A stretch of DNA of 64,000 bases, taken from NCBI RefSeq assembly GCF_030287445.1, contig NZ_JASVWB010000002.1:4154001-4218000 (forward strand). The letters are read 5' to 3'. The position numbers and the translations under genes were made by a program. Positions 7,889 through 16,025 of the stretch are shown in pieces. The notes under the pieces were generated by a model. That model worked only from the letters and a program-made list of their open reading frames with translations. It had not been told where the DNA came from and ran no database searches. Within the stretch, counting starts at the first letter, position 1, and each line of letters begins with the position of its first letter. Source of the stretch: Streptomyces sp. ALI-76-A. Its GTDB lineage: Bacteria; Actinomycetota; Actinomycetes; Streptomycetales; Streptomycetaceae.

Positions 7889-9295
7889 CTACGCGCGCCC
7901 CAGCGTCTCGCCCAGGTCGAGGGCTCCGGCGATGCGCACGGCCACGTCCTCCGCGTACATAGCGTCGCCCCGCTCGAACCGGCTGCGTCCGGCTCCGCGC
8001 AGAAACGTCACGACGCCCAGCGTCCGCCCCCGGCTGCGCAGCACCGCGCACAGGGCGTGCACCGCGTCCGGCGGCCACTGCCGGGCCAGGGCCCACTCCC
8101 GCGCCTCCTCCGCCGGAACGGCCCCCGCGCCGGCCCGCACCGAGCCGATCCGCTCCACGCACTGCAACGCCGGGTGGCCCTCCGCGTACCGCACCGGCAG
8201 GCCCGCCTCTCCGGTCAGCAGGCTCGGGCCGGGCGCGCCGGAGGGTGTCGCGGCGAGCCGTACCAGCCGCGGCGGCCCCGCCGTCTCCCCGTCGGCCGTC
8301 GCGCCGCCCGCGACCCGGTCGATCAGCGCGTGGTCGGCGAAGCCGGCGAGGGCGAAGTCCAGGTGGACGGCGGCCGCCTCCTGCGGGTCCTCGCACTCGG
8401 CGGCGGCCCGCGCGGCCCGGTGCAGCTGGTTGGTGCGGAACCGGAGCAGCGACGCCTCCTGCTCGGCCCGCTTGCCCTCGGTGACGTCCTGGAAGAGCCA
8501 GCCCACGCCCAGCGGCACGGGCTCCTCCGCGAGCGGCGAGGCGAGCCGGACGAACCCGCAGCGCCAGCAGCGCCGCTTCTCGCCCTCCGGGGTCCGCACA
8601 CTCACCCAGATCTCGGCGGGCGCGGGCGGCGCGCCCTCGGCCAGCACATGGGTGAGCGCGCTCTCCAGTTCCTCCACGCCCTGCGCGAGCAGCTCGCCGA
8701 GGGGCCGCCCCAGCGCGGACGTGCGCCCGATGCCGAGCGCGCGGGCCGCGTGCGCGTTGACCACGGCGGGCCGCAGATCGACGTCGACGAGCACGACACC
8801 CCAGCTCGCGTCCTCGAACAGCGCCTCGCTCAGGGCGATGGACCGCTCCAGGTCGATCTGCGTGTGGACCTCGCTGAACGCGCAGTACACGCCGGCCGGT
8901 TTCCCGTCGGGCCCGCGCACGGCCGCCGACTGGGTCCGCACGAGCACCCGCCCGCCGTCCTTGGTCAGCAGGGCGAACTCGTGGACCTGGCGGCCGGGGG
9001 CGTGCATCACGGACAGCAGCCGGCCCTCGACCTCCTCGGCGTCGGCGCTGCGCACCGCCCACCCGGCGAAGCCGTGCCGTCCCACGGCCTCGTCCGCGGT
9101 CCAGCCGAGGATCCGCTCCGCCTCACGGTTCCAGTGGGTCACCACCCCGTCCGCGTCGAAGGCGCACAGGGCGGCGTCCATTCCGTCGAGGAGCGCGGCC
9201 AGCAGATCCGAGCCGTCCGAGCCCTCCGGACCGTCCCGCTCGGGCTCGTCCGGCCCGATCTCGTCGGTGGCCCCATAACGCCGGGAAGCACTCAC
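7889..9295 (-). CDS. PAS/GAF-domain sensor protein without an output domain
   Basis: About 468 aa from the GTG at 9295; an upstream GTG at 9349 would add 18 residues but lacks a ribosome site, whereas CAGGGGGTCCA precedes 9295. A first PAS domain (LLDGMDAALCAFDADGVVTHWNREAERILGWTADEAVG) with a PAC-like tail (HEFALLTKDGGRVLVRTQ) is followed by a second PAS (WGVVLVDVDLRPAVVNAHAA) with WLFQDVTEGKRAEQEA. A GAF-like region follows (DAVHALCAVLRSRGRTLGVVTFLRG). No PP2C phosphatase, kinase or GGDEF module follows, which is unusual because Streptomyces relatives often end in PP2C. It may work through a partner. Confidence 0.8.
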   Translation of the reverse strand: MSASRRYGATDEIGPDEPERDGPEGSDGSDLLAALLDGMDAALCAFDADGVVTHWNREAERILGWTADEAVGRHGFAGWAVRSADAEEVEGRLLSVMHAPGRQVHEFALLTKDGGRVLVRTQSAAVRGPDGKPAGVYCAFSEVHTQIDLERSIALSEALFEDASWGVVLVDVDLRPAVVNAHAARALGIGRTSALGRPLGELLAQGVEELESALTHVLAEGAPPAPAEIWVSVRTPEGEKRRCWRCGFVRLASPLAEEPVPLGVGWLFQDVTEGKRAEQEASLLRFRTNQLHRAARAAAECEDPQEAAAVHLDFALAGFADHALIDRVAGGATADGETAGPPRLVRLAATPSGAPGPSLLTGEAGLPVRYAEGHPALQCVERIGSVRAGAGAVPAEEAREWALARQWPPDAVHALCAVLRSRGRTLGVVTFLRGAGRSRFERGDAMYAEDVAVRIAGALDLGETLGRA

Positions 9296-9532
9296 CTGGA
9301 CCCCCTGCAGGCTGCCGCGTCCGCGCGTACCGCACGTCGGTTCGCTCACTCACAATCATTCAACTCGAACGTGACGCAGGACACACCGGGTTCCCACAAG
9401 ATGAAGAAAATCGTTGAGGGCCGGAAACGCTCCGTCGCACCACTCCTACCCCGTGAACGGCTCCCGTCGCAGGTCGATCCCCAGGCCGGTCCGCGGGCCG
9501 GTCCACCCCGGTCAGACATCCCGGAAAAACGG

Positions 9533-9561
9533 TTGATCCGGGCCCGGGCGGTTCCTAGGGT
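9533..9561 (+). promoter_or_regulatory. Putative housekeeping promoter, TTGATC-17-TAGGGT
   Basis: TTGATC (9533-9538) and TAGGGT (9556-9561) are separated by exactly 17 bp and face right, against both flanking leftward genes. The pattern fits the principal-sigma promoters of Streptomyces. It would start a transcript about 30 nt before the strong ribosome site at 9576. Confidence 0.55.
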
Positions 9562-9575
9562 GTGGTTCACGCAGG

Positions 9576-9633
9576 AAAGGAGGTGATCGGGTACATGAGT
9601 GAAACCCGGACGCGCGAGGTGGCTGCGGGCTGA
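9576..9633 (+). CDS. Candidate 12-codon minigene with extended Shine-Dalgarno
   Basis: AAAGGAGGTGATC (9576-9588) is complementary to the 16S rRNA 3' end over about 13 nt, far longer than normal. An ATG at 9595 opens a 12-codon frame, MSETRTREVAAG, ending in TGA at 9631-9633. I recognise no protein family. The unusual ribosome site, the promoter in front and the large inverted repeat behind suggest either a translated leader or a small regulatory RNA whose anti-rRNA sequence matters in itself. Confidence 0.4.
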
Positions 9634-9716
9634 GCGGCCCGTCACCACACCGAGTGCGGTGCCGGACCAGCGTGTGCGAGATACACGCGGCCGGCCCAAT
9701 CCCGACGCAGTCACCC

Positions 9717-9787
9717 GACCCGCGAGCTCGCCGGTACGTCCGGCCGGCTTCTCCGCCGTGAGGCGGGGAGACCCGAGCTCGCGGGTC
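9717..9787 (+). ncRNA. Structured RNA candidate, 14-bp perfect inverted repeat
   Basis: GACCCGCGAGCTCG (9717-9730) pairs perfectly with CGAGCTCGCGGGTC (9774-9787). Inside lie a CCGGCCGG self-complement and a second hairpin (CTCCGCC, GTGA, GGCGGGG). It lies 85 nt after the minigene stop and 23 bp before the end of the leftward citrate synthase gene. It may be the terminator of the plus-strand unit or part of a folded RNA. Confidence 0.4.
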
Positions 9788-9810
9788 GTCTGCGTGCGGT
9801 CCCGGCCGGC

Positions 9811-10911
9811 TCAGCCGGTGATGTCGCCGTACCCCTCGATCTCCCGCGGATCGCGCGACCCCGGGCCGGTGTAGCGGGCCGACGGGCGGACCAGGCGGCC
9901 GGTGCGCTTCTGCTCCAGGATGTGGGCCGACCAGCCCGCGGTACGGGCGCAGGTGAACATCGAGGTGAACATGTGGGCCGGGACCCCGGCGAAGTCCAGG
10001 ACGATGGCGGCCCAGAACTCGACGTTGGTCGCGAGGACGCGGTCGGGGCGGCGGGCGTGGAGTTCCGCGAGGGCGGCCTTCTCCAGGGCCTCGGCGATCT
10101 CGAAACGGGGCGCGCCCAGTTCGCGGGCGGTGCGGCGCAGCACCCGCGCGCGCGGGTCCTCGGCGCGGTAGACGCGGTGGCCGAAGCCCATGAGGCGTTC
10201 GCCCTTGTCGAGGGCCTGCTTGACGTAGGCCTCGGCGTCGCCCGTCCGCTCGATCTCCTCGATCATCCCGAGCACGCGGGAGGGGGCGCCGCCGTGCAGC
10301 GGGCCGGACATCGCTCCCACGGCGCCCGACAGCGCGGCCGCCACGTCCGCGCCCGTGGACGCGATCACCCGTGCCGTGAAGGTGGACGCGTTCATGCCGT
10401 GCTCGGCCGCCGAGGTCCAGTACGCGTCCACGGCCGCCACGTGCTTGGGGTCGGGCTCGCCCCGCCAGCGGATCATGAAGCGTTCGACGACGGACTGCGC
10501 CTTGTCGATCTCCCGCTGCGGGACCATGGGCAGGCCCTGGCCGCGGGCGGACTGGGCGACGTAGGACAGGGCCATGACGGCGGCGCGGGCGAGGTCGGCG
10601 CGGGCCTGGGCGGCGTCGATGTCCAGCAGCGGCCGCAGGCCCCACACGGGCGCCAGCATGGCGAGCGCGGACTGCACGTCGACCCGGATGTCCCCGGAGT
10701 GGACCGGGATCGGGAACGGTTCCGCGGGCGGCAGGCCGGGGTTGAAGGCGCCGTCGACGAGCAGGCCCCAGACGTTGCCGAAGGAGACGTGACCGACCAG
10801 GTCCTCGATGTCGACGCCCCGGTACCGCAGGGCGCCGCCCTCCTTGTCCGGTTCGGCGATCTCCGTCTCGAACGCGACGACTCCCTCTAGTCCGGGTACG
10901 AAGTCGGACAT
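9811..10911 (-). CDS. citA: Citrate synthase (short type II/2-methylcitrate-like)
   Basis: A 366-aa enzyme condensing oxaloacetate with acetyl-CoA, possibly also propionyl-CoA. The catalytic signatures are present: SAAEHGMNASTFTARVI with the first His, MSGPLHGGAPSRVL with the second, and GFGHRVYRAEDPRAR. At 366 residues it is shorter than the hexameric 430-aa enzymes and matches the secondary citrate synthase of Streptomyces next to pdxH. A methylcitrate role cannot be excluded. The ATG at 10911 is preceded by GAGGAG. It is divergent from pdxH across a 250-bp regulatory gap. Confidence 0.9.
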   Translation of the reverse strand: MSDFVPGLEGVVAFETEIAEPDKEGGALRYRGVDIEDLVGHVSFGNVWGLLVDGAFNPGLPPAEPFPIPVHSGDIRVDVQSALAMLAPVWGLRPLLDIDAAQARADLARAAVMALSYVAQSARGQGLPMVPQREIDKAQSVVERFMIRWRGEPDPKHVAAVDAYWTSAAEHGMNASTFTARVIASTGADVAAALSGAVGAMSGPLHGGAPSRVLGMIEEIERTGDAEAYVKQALDKGERLMGFGHRVYRAEDPRARVLRRTARELGAPRFEIAEALEKAALAELHARRPDRVLATNVEFWAAIVLDFAGVPAHMFTSMFTCARTAGWSAHILEQKRTGRLVRPSARYTGPGSRDPREIEGYGDITG

Positions 10912-11159
10912 CAGGCGGCTCCTCGTGATGTGTACGACGTGATGTGTACGACGATGCGCACGACGGGTGGCGCCGACGGACCCACGGTCGAGTGCGGGGA
11001 CTCGCGGTCCTGGCGGTCACCCCGGTCGTGCCCCGTACGGCCGACGGTCACCCACCGGGACGGAACAGCACCATATCCCTGAGTGCCACCTTTGGGGAGT
11101 GGTCGCGGCACTCAGTGCCATCCCCGGTCGCCGTGGTGGCGATACGGCAGGATGACCAT

Positions 11160-11828
11160 GTGAACGCCGCAGACGCCGTCTCCCCCGATCCCGCCTCCAT
11201 GCGCAAGCAGTACCGGGCGCAGGGGCTCGCCGAGACCGACCTGGCCGCCACGCCGGTCGAGCAGTTCGCGCGCTGGTTCCGGCAGGCCGCGACGGAGGGC
11301 CGCCTGTTCGAGCCGAACGCCATGGTCGTGTCCACGGCGGACGCGGAGGGCCGGCCCAGCTCCCGGACCGTGCTGCTGAAGCACTTCGACGAGCGGGGCT
11401 TCGTCTTCTACACCAACTACGACTCCCGCAAGGCCCGCGACCTGGCGGAGAACCCGTACGTCTGTCTCCTGTTCCCCTGGCATCCGATGGCCCGCCAGGT
11501 CATCGTCACGGGCGTCGCCCGGCGCACCGGACGCGACGAGACCGCCGCGTACTTCCGCACCCGCCCGCACGGCTCCCAGCTCGGCGCGTGGGCGAGCGCG
11601 CAGTCCTCGGTGATCACGGGCCGCGACGGCCTGGACGCGTCGTACGCGGAGCTGACCGCCCGCTACCCGGAGGGCGAACAGGTGCCGGTGCCACCGCACT
11701 GGGGCGGCTTCCGGGTGGCCCCGCGCTCGGTGGAGTTCTGGCAGGGCCGGGAGAACCGCCTCCACGACCGCCTGCGCTACGTCGCGGAGACGGACGGAAG
11801 CTGGCGGGTGGAGCGGCTCAGTCCGTGA
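11160..11828 (+). CDS. pdxH: Pyridoxamine/pyridoxine 5'-phosphate oxidase
   Basis: A 222-aa FMN enzyme making pyridoxal 5'-phosphate. Conserved blocks: [10 protein letters not shown] at the N-terminus, [36 protein letters not shown] for FMN binding, [16 protein letters not shown], and the C-terminal [24 protein letters not shown] substrate loop with RLSP end. The GTG at 11160 was chosen: it follows AGGATGACC, and the upstream in-frame codons do not resemble the family. Confidence 0.93.
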   Translation: MNAADAVSPDPASMRKQYRAQGLAETDLAATPVEQFARWFRQAATEGRLFEPNAMVVSTADAEGRPSSRTVLLKHFDERGFVFYTNYDSRKARDLAENPYVCLLFPWHPMARQVIVTGVARRTGRDETAAYFRTRPHGSQLGAWASAQSSVITGRDGLDASYAELTARYPEGEQVPVPPHWGGFRVAPRSVEFWQGRENRLHDRLRYVAETDGSWRVERLSP

Positions 11829-11910
11829 CGCGGGCGGTGCCGGTCGGAGCCGGTGCGTTGTTTCGCCCCGGCGCCCCTGCCCGACGTGGTGGGCGGCGCT
11901 GTCGGTGTGC

Positions 11911-12513
11911 TCAGGTCAGGGTGTCGTCCAGGAGCTGTGCCCATTGGGCCACCACGCGCTCCCGGCGGCCGGTGTCGTCCGTGAGGAGGTTGGCCAGGCC
12001 CAGGCCGCGGGCCATGTCCAGCAGGCCCTGGACCGTTTCGCGGACGCCGGGGCGGGACTCGTCGGCGCCGAGGAGTTCCACGGCGATGCGGTGGGTCTCG
12101 CGGCCGACGCGGGCCTCCAGTTCGGTCACCCGGGGGCGCAGCTGTGGCTCGTTGGAGGCGGCGACCCACAGGTGGAGGGCGGCGCGGAACAGGGGGCCGG
12201 TGTAGAGGTCGACCAGGGCGGACACGACCGCGCGGCGGTCGCCCGCCGCGCCCTCGGGGAAGAGGGCGCGCAGGGCCGTGGAGCGTTCCTCCGCCACGTA
12301 CTCGACCGCCGCCGTGAAGAGGTCCTCGCGGGTCGGGAAGTGGTGCTGGGCGGCGCCGCGGGAGACGCCGGCGCGTTCGGCGACGACGGCGACCGTGGAG
12401 CCCGCCCAGCCGTGTGCGGCGAGGCAGGCCACGGCGGCTTCCAGGAGCCGCTGCCGGGTGGCCCGGCTGCGGTCCTGCTTGGGCGCACGGTCGACCGTGT
12501 TCACAGCACCCAT
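11911..12513 (-). CDS. TetR-family regulator, last gene of the acyl-CoA catabolic operon
   Basis: A 200-aa repressor. The N-terminal helix-turn-helix is RQRLLEAAVACLAAHGW..STVAVVAERAGVSRGAAQHHFPTREDLF (about 20-65), followed by a helical ligand domain. It starts inside the enoyl-CoA hydratase gene (13-bp overlap) and is cotranscribed with it. It probably senses an acyl-CoA made by the pathway and closes the operon by binding the palindrome at 21971-21984; that pairing is inferred. Confidence 0.88.
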   Translation of the reverse strand: MGAVNTVDRAPKQDRSRATRQRLLEAAVACLAAHGWAGSTVAVVAERAGVSRGAAQHHFPTREDLFTAAVEYVAEERSTALRALFPEGAAGDRRAVVSALVDLYTGPLFRAALHLWVAASNEPQLRPRVTELEARVGRETHRIAVELLGADESRPGVRETVQGLLDMARGLGLANLLTDDTGRRERVVAQWAQLLDDTLT

Positions 12514-13238
12514 GGCGGATCCCGTCGTTCGAGGAAGGCCGTCATGCCCTCGCGGGCGTCGGCGGAGGCGAACAGCCGGGCCGAGAGCGCGGTCAGCTCG
12601 GCCGCGTCCCGGTCGAAGGCTTCCAGCACCCTAGCCGTGAGCAGCCGTTTCGTCTCCGCCAGGCCCTGCGGGGAGGAGCGGCGCAGACCGTCGAGGACGG
12701 GTGCGAGGACGTCGTCGACGTCGTCCCCCGCCACCGTCAGCAGGCCGATCCGGGCCGCCTCGGCCGCGTCGAAGCGTTCGCCGGTGAGGTAGTAGCGGGC
12801 CAGGGCGCGCGGGTCGGCGCGGGGGATCACCGGCAGCGAGATGACCGCGGGCGCCACTCCGATGCGGACCTCCGTGAAGGCGAAGGTCGACGTGGTGGAG
12901 GCGGCGGCCAGGTCGCAGGCGGCCAGCAGGCCGAGGCCGCCCGCGCGGACGTGGCCGGTGACCCGGGCCAGCACCGGTCGGGGCAGCTCCACGATCCGCC
13001 GCAGCAGGCCGGTCAGCGCGTCCGGGTGCGGGGGATCGCGCAGGTCGGCGCCCGCGCTGAAGGTGGTGCCGGTGTGGGTGAGGACGACGGCGCGTACGCC
13101 GGTGTCCTCGGCGCAGTCGGCCAGCGCGCCGGCGAGTTCCCCCACGAGGGCCGCCGAGAGCGCGTTGCGGTTGTGCGGGGAGTCCAGGGTGAGGGTCTCG
13201 ACGCCCCGCGCGCGCGTGCGGCCCACCAGGACCGTCAT
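12501..13238 (-). CDS. Enoyl-CoA hydratase/isomerase family protein
   Basis: A 245-aa crotonase-fold protein: LDSPHNRNALSAALVGEL at the N-terminus, AVVLTHTGTTFSAGADL for the oxyanion loop, and ARVTGHVRAGGLGLLAACDLAAASTTSTFAFTEVRIG in the middle. The second catalytic position falls in RAGGLGLLAACD, where classical hydratases have a Glu in their G-G-G-x-E-L context; here it is less acidic, so a hydratase, isomerase or lyase activity is open. Its start overlaps the ligase stop codon by 4 bp (ATGA). Confidence 0.88.
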   Translation of the reverse strand: MTVLVGRTRARGVETLTLDSPHNRNALSAALVGELAGALADCAEDTGVRAVVLTHTGTTFSAGADLRDPPHPDALTGLLRRIVELPRPVLARVTGHVRAGGLGLLAACDLAAASTTSTFAFTEVRIGVAPAVISLPVIPRADPRALARYYLTGERFDAAEAARIGLLTVAGDDVDDVLAPVLDGLRRSSPQGLAETKRLLTARVLEAFDRDAAELTALSARLFASADAREGMTAFLERRDPPWVL

Positions 13239-14803
13239 GCGCGCTCCCGGAGCCGGCGGCGCAGGATCTTGCCGGAGGCGGCCCTGGGCACCCCGTCGAT
13301 GAAGGTGACGTGGCGGACGCGCTTGTAGGGGGCGACCCGTTCGGCGACGTACATCATCACCTCTCCTTCGGAGAGGCCGGTCGCGGTGGGCTGGCGGACC
13401 ACGTACGCGTGCGGGATCTCGTTGCCGTCCTCGTTGTAGACGCCGATGACGGCCGCGTCGGCGATGCCGGGATGGGTGAGCAGGAGGGCCTCCAGTTCGG
13501 CGGGGGCCACCTGGAAGCCCTTGTACTTGATGAGCTCCTTCACCCGGTCGACGACGAACAGCCAGCCGTCGGCGTCGGCGTGGCCGACGTCCCCGGTGTG
13601 CAGCCAGCCGTCGGCGTCGATCATCGCGGCGGTGTCGTCGGGGCGGCCCAGGTAGCCCTTCATGACCTGGGGGCCGCGGATGAGGATCTCGCCGGCCTCG
13701 CCGGTACCGAGGTCCTTGCCGGGGTCGTCGAGGGACACGATCCGCATCTCGGTGCCGGCGATGAGCTTGCCGACGGTCCCGGCGGGCGCCTCGCGCATGG
13801 CGTCCAGGGGGACGACGTGGGTGCCCGGGGACAGTTCCGTCATGCCGTACGCCTGACCGACGGGCGGCAGGCCGAGCCGCTGCGAGCAGGCGGCGGCGAG
13901 CCGGGCGTCCAGGGGTGCGGCGGCGCTGATGACGTACCGCAGGGAGGAGAGGTCGTACTGGGCGACCGCGGGGTGCTTGGCGAGGGCCAGGACGATCGGC
14001 GGGGCGACGTACAGGCCGGTGATGCGGTGGTTCTGGATGGCCGCGAGAAACGTCTCCAGGTCGAAGCGGGGCAGGACGACGACGGTGGCGCCGTTGCGCA
14101 GGGGCCCGTTCATGAGCGCGGTCAGACCGTAGATGTGGAAGAACGGGAGCACCGCGAGGATGCGGTCGCCGGGCCCTGCCGACATGGCGGGTTCGAGCTG
14201 GGCGAGGTTGGTGGCGATCTGGCGGTGCGTGAGCATCACGCCCTTGGGGACGCCGGTGGTGCCCGAGGAGTACGGCAGGGCGGCCACGTCCGCCACCGGA
14301 TCGATCGCGACCCGCGGTTCCGGCGCGGTCGAGGCCAGCATGTCGATGAGCGAGCGGTGCCCGCCGGCGCTGTCGCAGACGAAGATCTCCTGGACGCCAC
14401 CGGCGAGTTCGGCGGCCCGGCGGGCGGTCCCCAGCAGCGGTGACACCGTGACGATCCAGCGGGCGGCGGAGTCGGTGAGCTGCTTGGCGAACTCCTCCGG
14501 CGTGGCGAGCGGATGCACGGTCGTGACGGAGGCGCCCGCGCGCGTGGCGGCGTAGAACGCGGTCGGGTAGGCGACCGTGTTGGGGCTGTGCAGCGCGAGG
14601 ACGTCCCCCTTGCGCACGCCCGCCTCGGCGAGGGCGGCGGCGATCCGGCGGTGGAAGCGGTCCAGCTGGTCGTAGGTGAGGGTGGTGCCGTCGGTGCCGT
14701 CGATCAGGGCGGGGGCGTCACCGAACTCGGCCGCGCGGCCCAGCACCGCGTCGTGGATGGGCAGGTCCACGGGCGGGACGTCTGCGTACTCGCTGCGGAA
14801 CAT
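13235..14803 (-). CDS. Acyl-CoA ligase of the cinnamate/4-coumarate:CoA ligase type
   Basis: A 522-aa ANL-superfamily enzyme. Motifs in order: P-loop YSSGTTGVPKGVMLTH (about 176-191), YGMTELSPGTH, GWLHTGDVGHADADGWLFVVDR (hinge), IKYKGFQVAPAELEALL, and the C-terminal lysine in PRAASGKILRRR. It activates a carboxylic acid as acyl-AMP and then acyl-CoA. The S. coelicolor counterpart was studied as a cinnamate/4-coumarate CoA ligase. The operon context (dehydrogenase, carboxylase, hydratase) points to acid catabolism instead of phenylpropanoid synthesis. The ATG follows GAGGAGGAACC. Confidence 0.92.
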   Translation of the reverse strand: MFRSEYADVPPVDLPIHDAVLGRAAEFGDAPALIDGTDGTTLTYDQLDRFHRRIAAALAEAGVRKGDVLALHSPNTVAYPTAFYAATRAGASVTTVHPLATPEEFAKQLTDSAARWIVTVSPLLGTARRAAELAGGVQEIFVCDSAGGHRSLIDMLASTAPEPRVAIDPVADVAALPYSSGTTGVPKGVMLTHRQIATNLAQLEPAMSAGPGDRILAVLPFFHIYGLTALMNGPLRNGATVVVLPRFDLETFLAAIQNHRITGLYVAPPIVLALAKHPAVAQYDLSSLRYVISAAAPLDARLAAACSQRLGLPPVGQAYGMTELSPGTHVVPLDAMREAPAGTVGKLIAGTEMRIVSLDDPGKDLGTGEAGEILIRGPQVMKGYLGRPDDTAAMIDADGWLHTGDVGHADADGWLFVVDRVKELIKYKGFQVAPAELEALLLTHPGIADAAVIGVYNEDGNEIPHAYVVRQPTATGLSEGEVMMYVAERVAPYKRVRHVTFIDGVPRAASGKILRRRLRERA

Positions 14804-14831
14804 GGTTCCTCCTCGCGCGACACGGCGCCGG

Positions 14832-15971
14832 TCAGTACGACTTGGGCAGGCCGAGGGTCTGGTGGGAGACGTAGTTGAGAATCATCTCCCGGCTCACCGG
14901 AGCAATACGAGCCACGCGCGCGGCCGTTATCAACGAAGCGAGCCCGAACTCCCGGGTGAGGCCGTTGCCGCCGAGGGTCTGCACGGCCTGGTCGACCGCC
15001 TTCACACAGGCCTCGCCGGCCGCGTACTTGGCCATGTTCGCGGCCTCACCGGCGCCCGCGTCGTCCCCCGCGTCATACAGGTGGGCCGCCTTCTGCGTCA
15101 TCAGGCGGGCGAGTTCCAGGTCGATGTGCGCCTGGGCGAGCGGGTGGGCGATGGCCTGGTGGGCGCCGATGGGGGTGTCCCAGACCGTGCGGTCACGGGC
15201 GTAGGCGATCGCCCGCGTGAGCGCGTAGCGGCCCATGCCGATCGCGAAGGCGGCCGTCATGACACGTTCGGGGTTGAGGCCGGCGAAGAGCTGGAGGAGG
15301 CCCGCGTCCTCGTCGCCGACGAGGGCGTCGGCGGGCAGCCGGACGTCGTCCAGGGTCAGCTCGAACTGCTTCTCCGCGGCGGTGAGTTCCATGTCGATGC
15401 GGCGGCGGGTGAAGCCGGGGGTGTCGCGCGGGACGATGAACAGGCACGGCTTGAGACGGCCGGTACGGGCATCCTCGGTGCGGCCGACGATGAGGGTGGC
15501 GTCGGCGATGTCCACGCCGGAGATGAACACCTTGCGGCCGGTGAGGAGCCAGTCCCCGGTGTCCGGGTCACGGCGGGCGGTGGTGGTGATGCGGTGGGAG
15601 TTCGAACCGGCGTCGGGTTCGGTGATGCCGAAGGCCATGGTGCGGGTGCCGTCGGCGAGGCCGGGGAGCCACGCGCGTTTCTGTTCCCCGGTGCCGAAGC
15701 GGGCGATCACCGTGCCGCAGATGGCCGGGGAGACGACCATCATGAGCAGCGGGCAGCCGGCGGCGCCGAGTTCCTCCAGGACGAGGGAGAGTTCGGCGAT
15801 GCCGCCGCCTCCGCCGCCGTACTCCTCGGGGAGGTTGACGCCGAGGTAGCCGAGCTTGCCCGCCTCGGACCAGAGGGCCTCCCGGTCGTGGTCGCGGCCG
15901 TGGCGGGTGCCGAGGGCGGCCACGGCGGCGCGGAGGGCTTTGTGTTCTTCGGTTTCGATCACGGGGCTCAC
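14832..15971 (-). CDS. Acyl-CoA dehydrogenase
   Basis: A 379-aa flavoenzyme forming the alpha,beta double bond of an acyl-CoA. Family blocks: LGYLGVNLPEEYGGGGGGIAEL (N-terminal helical domain), TMAFGITEPDAGSNSHRI (FAD and substrate loop), DTGDWLLTGRKVFISG, and a C-terminal helical domain with AVQTLGGNGLTREFGLASL. Its start is a GTG after AAGGAGTCCC. The gap to the carboxylase alpha gene upstream is 54 bp. Whether the substrate is short, branched or aryl is not readable from sequence. Confidence 0.92.
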   Translation of the reverse strand: MSPVIETEEHKALRAAVAALGTRHGRDHDREALWSEAGKLGYLGVNLPEEYGGGGGGIAELSLVLEELGAAGCPLLMMVVSPAICGTVIARFGTGEQKRAWLPGLADGTRTMAFGITEPDAGSNSHRITTTARRDPDTGDWLLTGRKVFISGVDIADATLIVGRTEDARTGRLKPCLFIVPRDTPGFTRRRIDMELTAAEKQFELTLDDVRLPADALVGDEDAGLLQLFAGLNPERVMTAAFAIGMGRYALTRAIAYARDRTVWDTPIGAHQAIAHPLAQAHIDLELARLMTQKAAHLYDAGDDAGAGEAANMAKYAAGEACVKAVDQAVQTLGGNGLTREFGLASLITAARVARIAPVSREMILNYVSHQTLGLPKSY

Positions 15972-16025
15972 GGGACTCCTTCGTCTGCGGGCTTCGTCGT
16001 GGCTGGTCGCGCGGTTCCCGCACCC

